Positions 23,314-38,100 of a DNA stretch of 64,000 bases are shown here, one piece after another (the first letter of the stretch is position 1; the number at the start of each line of letters is the position of its first letter). The notes under the pieces were generated by a model, which saw nothing but the letters and a program-made list of their open reading frames with translations, was not told the origin of the DNA and made no database searches. Both the position numbers and the translations under genes were made by a program. The stretch comes from Klebsormidium nitens (Eukaryota > Streptophyta > Klebsormidiophyceae > Klebsormidiales > Klebsormidiaceae), in the NCBI GenBank assembly GCA_000708835.1, contig DF236961.1, forward strand, positions 1 to 64,000. The letters run 5' to 3'.

Positions 23314-25245
23314 AGACTGGATTTTCCTGTCTGCATGCTTCGCATAGGGCTGGCTCCTACCGCTTATAAGGGGGTCGATAGGGACGCTGAGGTGAACTAA
23401 GCTAGCCTCGCTTTTTTGACCCAGATGGCACAACTGATAGGGCAACTAGATAAGATTTCTTGACAATAATGCTTAATTTATTGGAGTGGTATCTGTTCAT
23501 AAGGTAGGGGTCAGTTTTGTCTTCAACCTTGTTACACCCCGATCATTTCTCGTGATAGATGTCATGTTCCGACTCTCTAACCTGATCAGAATTGAGCTTC
23601 CTTCATCCTTTCTGGTGAGATGTTATCAAAGTGAATCACGCGCAAAGAACGCATCGCTGCATGAATGCCGCCTTTGCCTGAAGGTAGTGGTCAAAATTTC
23701 TTAACCGTTGAAAGTAATATCTTAACCTCTGAATTAATTTCGTGTCTTATGAAAACTACTTCCAATCACATCATCTCAATGAGATCATCGAGAGTGATAA
23801 CGTGCAAGTCAAAAGTGAATCATTGCCCGCAACAGTCGACTGACATCCACGTCAATATACTATCCATATCAATGAATTTTGAAAATACGTTGAATTTTGC
23901 CACACTAGTTCAGTGGCAAAGGTCACACACATAAGGTTTCGGCTAGTTTCACCAGGTGATATGCAGACTGTATATTGAATGTCGACTGCATGGAAGATGA
24001 AAACTGTGTCACAATGACATCCGAGTTCCTGGGTCAAACTTGCTACCTACCTAGCTCGAAGTTGAACCAAGCTCGATTCGCCGAGATATTTGATATCTCG
24101 CCGTGTGCATTTTGCCAATCCAAGGGGAGTGTCATGGGATAAACACGTACATGACTTTGCGATGTGCACCTCGCACAATTCATTGCGATTCGACGGAATC
24201 TTCCTTAAAAAAGCTTCTGCCTTGATTTTATTGGAGAAAAGTTTGGAGGCAACTGCAAGTCGCACTGGCATCGCTCGGTCCCGGCCGGCAATTACGAGCT
24301 TGCATACATGATTCAGTGCGTGCGTAGCCGCGCCGACCACTGGTGATAGACCAACAATCGAGCGGAGCAGATTGTAATGAGCTAGACCCTTCATGCTACA
24401 ATCTGAAACTCTACTCGAATCAAGATTCAGGATCCTGACAAACAACCCGGATCTGCAATGATTCTCAATCCTTCGAACTTCAAGCTGGTCAGAATAAACC
24501 GGAGGTACCCATTGCAGAAACTGATAGTCGAAAAGGTGAGCGCTGATAGAACGACCTGAGCGTCACCAACCCCGCGTATATGAGGCGGACCGTCGACACA
24601 GCAGCCAAAGGCAACTGCTTTGCACAGGAGTATGATGTTGGGGTTTAAGACGAGATTAGCTGGTCTCCGATGTAACCCGGTTGGGGTTTAAGACGAGATT
24701 AGCTGGTCTGCGATGTAACCCGGTTGGGGTTTAAGACGAGATTAGCTGGTCTGCGATGTAACCCGGTTGGGGTTTAAGACGAGATTAGCTGGTCTGCAAT
24801 GTAAGATGCCTGACGCTCACACTGCTTAGCGACTGAGACTGTCGGATCCGTATCCTGAAGAGAAACGCGTGGTCGAGAACAGGCTCTTGTTGCACACTGA
24901 GCAGGGTGATGTCGAGACCGGGACTGGGGAACACTGAAGCAGGATGACGTGGCAGATTTTAAGGTTTCGGGGGACGTCTCGATCCTGCTTGGTCGGACCG
25001 TTGGCCCATACCAGGCTTCTAGATGAAAAGCCTCGCCAAGTCATCACTTCAATAGTGTCCTCAGCCCGGATCGCCGAAGTCCTCGAGCACCTTTACTCTG
25101 ACCAGACTGTCAATATCTTCGTGCGACCAGTGTGGCATCCTTTGCGGATGTGGCTGTGTGCGTGCCAGAAGCGGCGCCCTGAACCCCCGCCTGAACCACT
25201 CCCCATGGTCCTGAGCGGCGGCCCCAGTTCTTTTCCCGGGTGCGT
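23314..25245. other. convergent intergenic region
   Basis: This is 3' flank of both the ferritin-like gene (+) and the CMP-Kdo synthetase gene (-). No exon chain is supported. The region is AT-richer than the genes around 23450-24250 and contains the 43-base minisatellite at 24638-24804. Confidence 0.45.
24638..24804. repeat. 43-base minisatellite, 3.9 copies
   Basis: Units start at 24638, 24681, 24724 and 24767, each beginning TTGGGGTTTAAGACGAGATT and normally ending GTAACCCGG. Only one or two substitutions separate the copies (for example GTCTCC versus GTCTGC), so the expansion is recent. The fourth copy is cut short at GTAA. No spacer variation exists, so it is not a CRISPR-like array. 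Confidence 0.95.
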
Positions 25246-28200
25246 CTATGCGATGCCTTTTTTGCGCATCAGCTCCTCGATCTTAGGCACGTCCTCCGGG
25301 CAGTCCACCCCGTGCGCGTCGTGCTCCACCGCAATCACCTGCCAGCACACATTGGGAAACGTCAGAGATGCGCCGGGTGCTGCGACACGGCATTGCTCTT
25401 TCCAGCCGCAGGGTCCTGCTCGAGGTAGGGGACTGTCCGATGAGGCATGCCAGAGGTGGTGAAACCTACTGAGGAGTTCTTCTCGTCTCGAATCCGCGAC
25501 GATCGGATGTCAAAGCCGTCACAGGGCTACCGTCTGCGACATCTCTGTGCTCCATTTATCGATCCTTCAAACCCTGACGAGCCCCCTAAACGAGGTCTTG
25601 AGGCCTCCACTTTCGAATACTTTGCTCAGTGCACCCACAGGGGTTTTGATATATAGAAAACAGGCCTCCCTGCGAAGCGCTACAGAAAGATCCAGGGGCA
25701 CCTCTTCATCTCAACAAAGTCTTCGAGCCTCAACGTTTTCGAGGGGGGAGACTGGCAGACGAACAACTCCCCACTAGAGAGTTGTTCGTCCCCCAGTCTT
25801 CCCCCCTCTCCGCGGTGATCCTGGTTGCGGGCCGCGGCCCCACCTTGATGCGGTGGCCGTTTTCGAGCACCTTGAGCTGCTCTAGGTCCTCCGCTAGTTG
25901 CAGCGCGCTGTCCGGCAGTGCGCAGTATGTCCCCAGGAACGCCGCGTCAAAGCACTGCACACTCGCCCAAGCACGCGCGCGCTCAGTTGTTGTCCAGGGC
26001 AATGCGAGCTCCCCACGGCGTCTGGACCGGCTGCGGCTCTTTGAAGAGCTTGATCGGGACGGATAGCTTGTCCGAACCCATCTGATCGCTTGCGAAAAAG
26101 CTTGGTCGTATTGCATTAATTTGCGGCAGTGTTGCAACGGTTGCAAGGGACAATGGGGCGCTTACATAGAACCCCAGGTGTAGGAGGTAAGGGTACGTGG
26201 GATCCACGGCGCCAGACCTGCCACCATAAGTTACGAAGTGTCAAAAACCAGGTGTTTTGAGGTGTCAACAACGAGTCAAGCCAAAAACCTCCGTCTCTTC
26301 TCCACTGAATGTATGACGAGCATTCGGTCCGCATCATTCCAACTCGAAATCTTGGTACAATCCCAAGCTTCCTTTAGTTGGACACATCTGCTGGGCGGAT
26401 TGAAGCCTTTCCTGCCTTTTACCGATTCCTCTCCGATCAACCGTACGAGGATAACACGACGGCACACCCAAAGCCCCGAATCGCAACCTGACCCGCCATC
26501 CGGACATTGACATAGCGGCACTCACTTGTTGTGGGGCAGCATTCCCCGTGAAAAAAAGAGCGCATAGCTGTTGCGGTCCACGACGCACTTGACCCGGTTG
26601 CGGTTCTGCACATCGTCCGAAGGAAGGGCCGTCACCGCAGTACTCAGCACCGCATCTGGGGCCGCCTGCGGAAACACAGCCCAGGTGTTGAGTCGTTCAT
26701 TTGAAACATTTGGAACCTATTCGTGAAAGAGCTGAAGTCTGACTGGCGTCGATTCTTGTAACTGCTCAATGTCAAGGCGTCTCAAAGTTTTAGAGAACCC
26801 AGACGTGCTGTGAAAGTGCCTCTGGAGAATCCTCGAGAGAACGAGTTTGACCAGTGTGGAATACTCGACGGTTCAAGAGGCGAGCGAACTTCGAGTAAGT
26901 GTTTGTATCAATCGACTCCAAGCTTCCCAAAAGCAGAAGGCAGGAATTTGTTACCATGGGGGACAAGAAAGCAGCACCGCGGGCTCCTCTGCATTTTATG
27001 AGCCAGGTGAAGGCAACCCCTAGTTCTGTACAGCGAATAAGGACCGAAACCAAAGCGATTGGAAGACTATTACGGAGGGAAGAAAGGTCCCGAAGGCGGT
27101 CGCACCTGCAGGGCTGCCACAATACCGTCAATGATGACGGGGTCCACGAGCGGCTCGTCCCCCTGCAGATTCACAACCAGGTCGTACTGGCCCCCACATC
27201 GCTGCAGCGCCTCATGGCACCGCACAGTCCCTGCAAACACCAAATGCGCCAATCAGGCACCCAGGCTGGCGGGCAGGGAAGACTGACCAGGCACGGGGCA
27301 GAAAACTAAATTAGTCTTGAACCTGTGGAGACTGAGCTATACAGTTGAATTGATCTGGCAGTTCAGCTCCTGCTTGATCGGAACTCTGTTCGCTTCATTG
27401 ACAAAGGGGATGAAGTTGATGCCAGGTGGCAGGATAGGCTGGACTCACCATTGGGGCAGGCCGCTGAGGTCATGATGACCTCCGCGCCAAAGCGCTCGCA
27501 CTCCTGCCGGATGCTGTCGTCGTCAGTGGCCACCACTGTAGCCATGAGAGGAGGGGCGTTAAGACCCTCTAGATTCGAACATGAAGCAAGAAGTCATGGG
27601 AAAGGAGTGCCTATCATGGGTGCTAGTTCACGCGGAGGTCCGCTCACAAGGAAGGACGACACCACTTAGAAGAACAGCGCGAGCTTGATGGGAGAGATAC
27701 ATCAAGCACTGACAAGAATGAAAGACTCCCCTGAAACTAACCAAGCAAGACATAAGCGGACCAGATGGGCCTCCTTGTGATAATGGTAATGGAAGCATTT
27801 GACAGGACTGTCCACAGTCGCTTGGCTGGCGGTGGCAGGCCAGGACATGAGGAGACTCCAATATTAGCCAGAGTGGCTATCGCAACTGAAGGCGAGCAGA
27901 GGCTCACCAACTCTATCAAGCAAGGTGGCCTTCTTGGCCTGCTCATACGTTCGCTGCATTGCAGTATATAGAATGCGGGGTCAAGCATAGGTTACAAGCT
28001 GATCAGCGCTGCAGGAGATGTTTGCACCACCAAGCAATGCACTGTGTGCAACTTGAAAATATTGGCAGCTCAACTTGCGCCATCAGCGTCTGTGTATTCT
28101 GAGATGCATCAGAGAGATGCCTGCTGTCCCCGTGACTGTAGTGCCCTGCATTGTGCCCTTACCTGGATCATGGACTTCCCCAATATCTGCACCAGTGGTT

Positions 28201-28381
28201 TCCCTGGAAACCGGCTGGATGCGTAGCGAGCAGGGATGATGCCAATGACGCGTTGGCGCTGCCTGCGCCCAAACAGGGCCTGCCGCCCAATCAAGAGTGC
28301 GGCGGTGGCAGCACCAGCGAGGAAGGCCAAAAGGAGAGCAGCATGACCAGAGCTGCCAGAGGAGCCAGCAAAAGGCGCCAT
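25246..28381 (-). CDS. KDSB: CMP-Kdo synthetase (3-deoxy-manno-octulosonate cytidylyltransferase)
   Basis: This enzyme couples CTP and Kdo to give CMP-Kdo, the donor for Kdo in plant rhamnogalacturonan-II. Eight exons: 28163-28381, 27908-27953, 27449-27535, 27106-27230, 26526-26665, 26166-26217, 25844-25954 and 25246-25338. The 290-residue frame closes exactly. The N terminus has a hydrophobic segment ([18 protein letters not shown]), like the membrane anchor of plant enzymes. Then come the nucleotide-binding start [76 protein letters not shown] and the end [19 protein letters not shown], all matching the bacterial/plant KdsB family. The start is the only ATG upstream of the conserved core that includes the anchor. 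It is head-to-head with glutathione reductase. Intron 7 holds a 29-base hairpin. Confidence 0.93.
25741..25808. repeat. near-perfect inverted repeat in KDSB intron 7
   Basis: Arms 25741-25769 and 25779-25808 are about 29-30 bases, with a loop of about 9 bases. They pair GAGGGGGGAGACTGG with CCCAGTCTTCCCCCCTC and GACGAACAACTC with GAGTTGTTCGTC, with a small internal mismatch. It is transcribed with the pre-mRNA, so a stable RNA hairpin would form. It could be a small foldback transposon remnant. Confidence 0.8.
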
Positions 28382-29602
28382 AGTTGAGGCGCTAGTGAGG
28401 GCAGAAGGGCATTTGTAACAAAGGAAGGTGGAGAAGTGGGTTTATGTTTAAAATCAGAGTGCTGCAACCTTGTGAACTAAGCTCAAATACTCTATGAAGC
28501 CAGTTTGACAGCTCTTAGGTTGAATCACAGATATTTTTACCGATGCGTACATCGGACTCTGGAGCTTTTTCCATAGAGGTGCAATTTTCCAAAAGTTGTT
28601 GCAATTGGCCAGCAGAATCCCTACTCAGTTCACATTCAGAATTGAGGCTCTAGTGAGCTCGTCCGGCAGATGGGGTGATTGCGACGACCTTCTAGTCCCT
28701 AAGGCTAGGGCCCGGGGTTCTAACGATGGCCACCGCTTTTCCACCATGCTTTGCCCTGCCGCTTTGATCGGATCCAGGGGGAAGCAGGTAAATTCGACGA
28801 AAAACACAACCGTTCCAACTCCTTCAAGATGCGCGAGCGTCAGGACCTGCAAATAAATGTTGAATTTATCTGTGCTTGATCTAGAATGCGGCTCTGAGTC
28901 AGCCGATTTACCAGTAGTCCTGCATGGGCAGAAGTGAAGGAACTTCAGAAACCGCTGAAGAAACACCATATATTCGAGCAGACTCGAACCTGATTCGGCT
29001 TCGTGACTGGTCGACATGTGGCAGGTGGCAAGGTGGATTTCCATCGTGGAGGCACAGGAGCCGTGGATGGATGGACTGCGACATACCTACAGACTGCAGC
29101 TTCACAGACTGAGCTCAAGTTGCGACCATCGTGAAGGGCCCGGGTCCGTTGCAACTTGCAACGCATTACATTGAATTTGTGCTTTGTGTGGTTCATCAGA
29201 AGGACAGTGGTGGTTCAGGTACGCGGCCGGAGGAAGCAAACTACCTAAGGGTTTCTGAGGAAGTTGCCAAGCCTTCCAAGGTGAGGACGGAGGATGGGAT
29301 CCGGTCAAACAAGCGTTTGATCATATTAGAAGGCGGACTCGGGAGCAATCTCTTGGGCCTCAATGTCCCCGTTGTCCTTCTTAGGTTATTTGACGCTGGC
29401 ATGCACCAATCGCCACTCGACACCCCGTTGATCAGAGATACTTCGTTACGCAGCTCTCTCAGGTCTCGTAACACGACACGGGGTGTGCAGGTTTGACATT
29501 TCGGTGCCTGATCCTTTTGTGTGCAATTTGTTTGTGAACTGACCTCAACACTTCTCTTATTTGCTTCAGCGTCTTCGCGTGCGCTGCACTCTCAACATCA
29601 AA
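28382..29602. promoter_or_regulatory. shared head-to-head 5' region of KDSB and GR
   Basis: About 1.2 kb separates two start codons on opposite strands, so both promoters and leaders must lie here. No third gene is supported. The CT-rich end (29530-29580, ending TTTGCTTCAG) could be a leader intron acceptor for the glutathione reductase transcript. No clear TATA box could be assigned. Confidence 0.45.
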
Positions 29603-33755
<4,153 letters not shown>

Positions 33756-35120
33756 GCGAGGGGACTCCCTTCCGGTTATAAGGAAATTAACATCGACTTA
33801 TATGCAGGCGCCTGTAGATGTCCAAAAGGAGTTCTCGTGTTGAGGTTATGCCGTTTTCGAGTGTTGTGCATACGACTTGAACTAATTTCGGTTTGAATAT
33901 GTGGATAGATTTGTGACGGAGTCACCTTCTTGCTAGCGCCTGATCAATGAGAAAACTTATGATCCAGCTGTGTCGATACATAGCCGGTAAGGGGGTTGGA
34001 GCTGCAACTTTGCTTCTGCGACTTTGCTTCGACAATTTTCAAACCATTGATGGTTGTTTGACAATCTCCTGTTGATGATAGCGCTCTGATCCCTTAACCT
34101 GAATGTAAACATTGTCGGCGATTGCGAACGTGTATAATAAGCTTCCAGCCACGCCTCATGCGAATGATTGATGTTGGATGAAGCGACACATTGAAAAAAG
34201 TGAATTGAATGTCCTTTGCAATTTAGACATGGCGGTAGTGGGAGTGGCCAAACGATCGCTTTACATCTGCCGCATTGATCCGCGTGTGAGTCCCTGTCCA
34301 ATGTCGACCGTTCAAGGCGCGTGGCCCGGGGCCTCTGAGTACGCGTCTGATGGTCTAGCTCATGTTTGGTGTAAATGCACGCCGTAGCCCTAGAAACGTA
34401 GGCAATATAGACTCTTCATGGCATGCGTACGCAAATGTCTACATCCAGCTAGATTATATGCCCGACGGCCACGTATGACATGAACTTTGCAGGTTGCAAG
34501 ATGATCATGAAGCAGACATCTTCATGTATATATATACCGTCGGCATGCGATCGAGCTGGCATCATTTCACCCATAATTTTAATTTATGGATAGATCAAGC
34601 TTCAGTAGACTATATATGGAAGTATAAGAATCATGGTCAACCGTGCACATGAGCATGTCGAACGGAAGTACCAATGGTGTTGTACCCATACATGTACTTC
34701 CAAGCCAGTAACGTGACATACTTTCTACCCATGGGATTGAGGATCATATCGTGTCTAGAAAGTGTAATCTTGTGTTTCATTATTTTCAGAATCCTTTGAC
34801 GACAGGCTTTGCACCAGCCGCTGACACCAATCTGCACAATTGCGGGCTTACACAGTCCGTGAAGCACAAGTCTACAAGGCGGTGTACCAGTACATATACA
34901 TTCCTTACCTCCGGTCGAACGCAGAGCAATCTTGGTTACATGGCCCTTGGTTGACTTGAAGAATGTCTGCAAGTCCCTAGCGTCAGCATCGTCTTAGCCA
35001 CCGGAACTTGTACAGGGAGCAAACTTCTGTACACTCGTACACAACCCGGCACCTCGATTGAAAACTGAATCCAACTTGAGTGCCTACGATTGCATCTCAA
35101 CGACAAACGGATGCGCGCGT
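33756..35120. other. convergent intergenic region
   Basis: 3' flanks of glutathione reductase (+) and the PGM/PMM-like gene (-). Nothing codable was found. 34390-34640 is AT-rich with many TATATA and CATG words. No repeat of note. Confidence 0.45.
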
Positions 35121-38100
35121 TTACAAGACCTTCTGAAGGGCGCTCACATCCAGGGCTTCAAACTTGTTAACAACTTTCGAAACCGCGGCAGCCAACTTCT
35201 TCGCATCCTCCTTGCTGGGTGCCTGCACAAAAAGGTGAAAGGCAAATTGCGAAGTCTACACCATACTAGCAAAGAGAACGGTGAATATAAGCAGCGAGTA
35301 ACGGGTCTCCCTGTCAAGCGGACCGACATTCAATTGTATCTCCGACGAGCACCCACCTCGATGTTGAGTGGAAGAACGGGATCGTGCAGGGACAGCCGGA
35401 GCAAGAACCAGCCTCCATGGCCGGAAACTCGGATCTGCAATCACAGGGGGCGTGGGCATCAGATGCCTCCAATCGAAGCACATTACCAAGCTCCGAGCGG
35501 CCTGACTCGGGTTTACAAGCGCTGCTCCTGTATTAAGCAAGAAGTCACACAGATCCTCTGGTTCCTGCTCCACCAGGAAACGACCTGCAACGGGAGCGTA
35601 CGAAAACATAGTTTATGCAATCTCAGCATCGATACAAGGAGGACATCATCTTCAGAGAGACATTCCTTCTTTCTGCGAGTGAGAGCAATTTGAAGTCTGT
35701 TTCGGTCGGCTCACCCCTTCGTGGTTGACGGGCGCTATTTGCAGCGCGTCGTCCTCCTTCACCGACTGCTCCAACGCCGCCAAGACCTTGTTGCCGTACG
35801 CTTTGAAGTCCCTGCAACAAGGCGCAAAAATAAACGTTTCGTCAACAAGGAAACACAACGCGGTTTTGCGACGATGCGGAAGGCTTTCCGAGGAAGCGGG
35901 TGGAGAAGAGCTCAGCCCGGCAATGCTTCAGAAAGCTTTCGAGAAGCGGCGTCTCTAGGCTGACTTGTCTCAAAGTAACCAGAGCTGTCCACACAAAAAG
36001 CTTCAGAGTCGGTCAGAGAGTATCAATAGTAGGTTCATCCTCTATACTCCTCATTCCGGCCAGCTCGAAAGATCCATTCAGTCAAGTATGCCTCACGATA
36101 GATGAACGAACATGCGTGTACGCACCCTTGCACGTCGGGGTGTGCCTGGTCGATTTTGAACCGCAGCTCCGTAGCCACCTCCGCCTCTTGCAACTCTTCA
36201 ATCAGTTTCGTCAGCACCCCGCTGCCCTTGCCCTCGCCCGCGGTCGCGGCAGCCGCCATTTTGATGAGCAGCTTGACCATAGCGTATGCGCCGTCGTCCA
36301 GCCAGTTGTTCTCTTTGAGCGCGCCGTGACCGCTCGTTTCAATGGCCAGGTGCGTCTCCTGCCCGACCGAGTTGAGCCGGATGCCCTCGTCGATCACGTT
36401 CTTGTACCCGCGCTTGAACCGGTGGTGCTTCCCGCCTGTGACAGAAGCACCGCTGACGGTTATTAGGAGCTTAGGCATACCTTGTGTCTTGTTGGTTGGA
36501 GCAGTCGTGTGTTCTTCAGAGTGCTTTCAGGCAGCGGTTCCCTTGAGTGAGCCCCATGACAGACCGGCTGTCCAAGGACAGGTTCATAGCGGCTGGGAAT
36601 TTTCCCACTCCTCCTCTCAGATTCCGGCTGCTGCTGTATGCAGCGCGACGTGTCAACACAACAGTGTATCCTTATCATCAGAGAGTCTGGGGGAGTTCCT
36701 GCAAACCAGCCAATGGCCAGCGTCCTTGTTCACCCAGGCAACTGATCGGTCTTGCCACCTGGGCTAAGAAGAGCGGCAGAGAATGATCACTATCACAAGA
36801 GTCGCCAAGGGGGTCAACCATCTTTCTCTACCTGGTAAGCGTACAAGGAGTCACATATTTAAGCAGAACTTGGACCGGCGGCCGTACCCAGCTTTTCAAT
36901 GAACTCCGTGAGGCCGTCGGAGGTGACGCTGTCGGTGACGACAGTAGTCCCCGGGTGTTCTTCCAAGATAATGGCCGACAGCAGCGCAATCAGCCGGTTG
37001 CGGTTGATCTCCTTGCCGCCAGAATCCACCGCAGCAGACCTGCAAGCTCCACGAAAACCCTCTGTCGCATCGTCCTCCCTAGAAAAGGCGATCCGAGGAG
37101 ATACTTGCACACCGGACAGACCCCAAAAAGAGGTCGATACTCGACCCTCGAGCGCTCAGTAAGAACTGATTCCATCCAACCGGAGAACCTTACATCAAGG
37201 GCGCTCATCACTCTAGTTGACTCGCAGCCCCACAGAGCCTCCGACACAAATAAACTCCTCGGAAAGCAAGCGTAATGATGACGTCCTTCCGCTATGAGGC
37301 TGCCGCCTGCAACCGTCAGTGCTCTTGCGTGACAGCGACCTGAGGCACCTGGAAACTTCCCACCCCAACACGGAAGGGCAAAACAAGCTTTTTTAACTTT
37401 TCTGGAACACCGGAGTGTGCCCCACCTATCGACGTCGGTGTCGAAGATGATTCCAAAGTCCGCCTTGTTGTCCAGCACCGCCTTTTGAATTGCCGCCATG
37501 GCCGTCTCATCTTCGGGGTTCGGGATATGGTTAGGGAAAGTGCCTGCAGCGCAGCGGACCCCGTCAGAACGTGGTGAGGAGCAGCTCCCAGGATATTAGA
37601 CAGCTTACTCTTATGTCTCACTGGTATGTGATTTGCACTAGCTGTGTGCAAGCTGCCTGGGAGGCTTAATCATCGGAGCAAGGTCTAGGGGCAACTTCAC
37701 ACGTCACTTTCTTACCAAGTTCGTATACAGTGCAGTCTAAAGATACCTGTAGAACGTTCGACAACTTGATAATGAAACCCTTCCGTCGAGAACACTCACT
37801 GAGTCTACCGTCAAGCACAAGTGGACAGACGAAGTTCCAGAACTGGGCACCCTATTGAAAGCTGTTGTGGCAGCCAAGCGGACAAAAGCAAGAGCGAATC
37901 GACTCACCGTCAGGATCCAGGAACTGGCTGCCGTCCGTCCGAGCGCCCAGGGGCTCCAACACTTGGGGCTGCACCGACAAATGTACCCAAGTCAGCGACA
38001 GCAGCCGCGCGGGTAGGTCTCAGCAAAAGAGAGTTAACCTGCAACCTACTGGTGACTGCCGAAGCCCCATAGTGACGACGGGCGGTCTTCTAGCAAAGAG

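Noticed and set aside
24638-24804. CRISPR-like array
   Set aside because: Units are contiguous 43-base copies with no unique spacers, and the genome is eukaryotic. It is a minisatellite.
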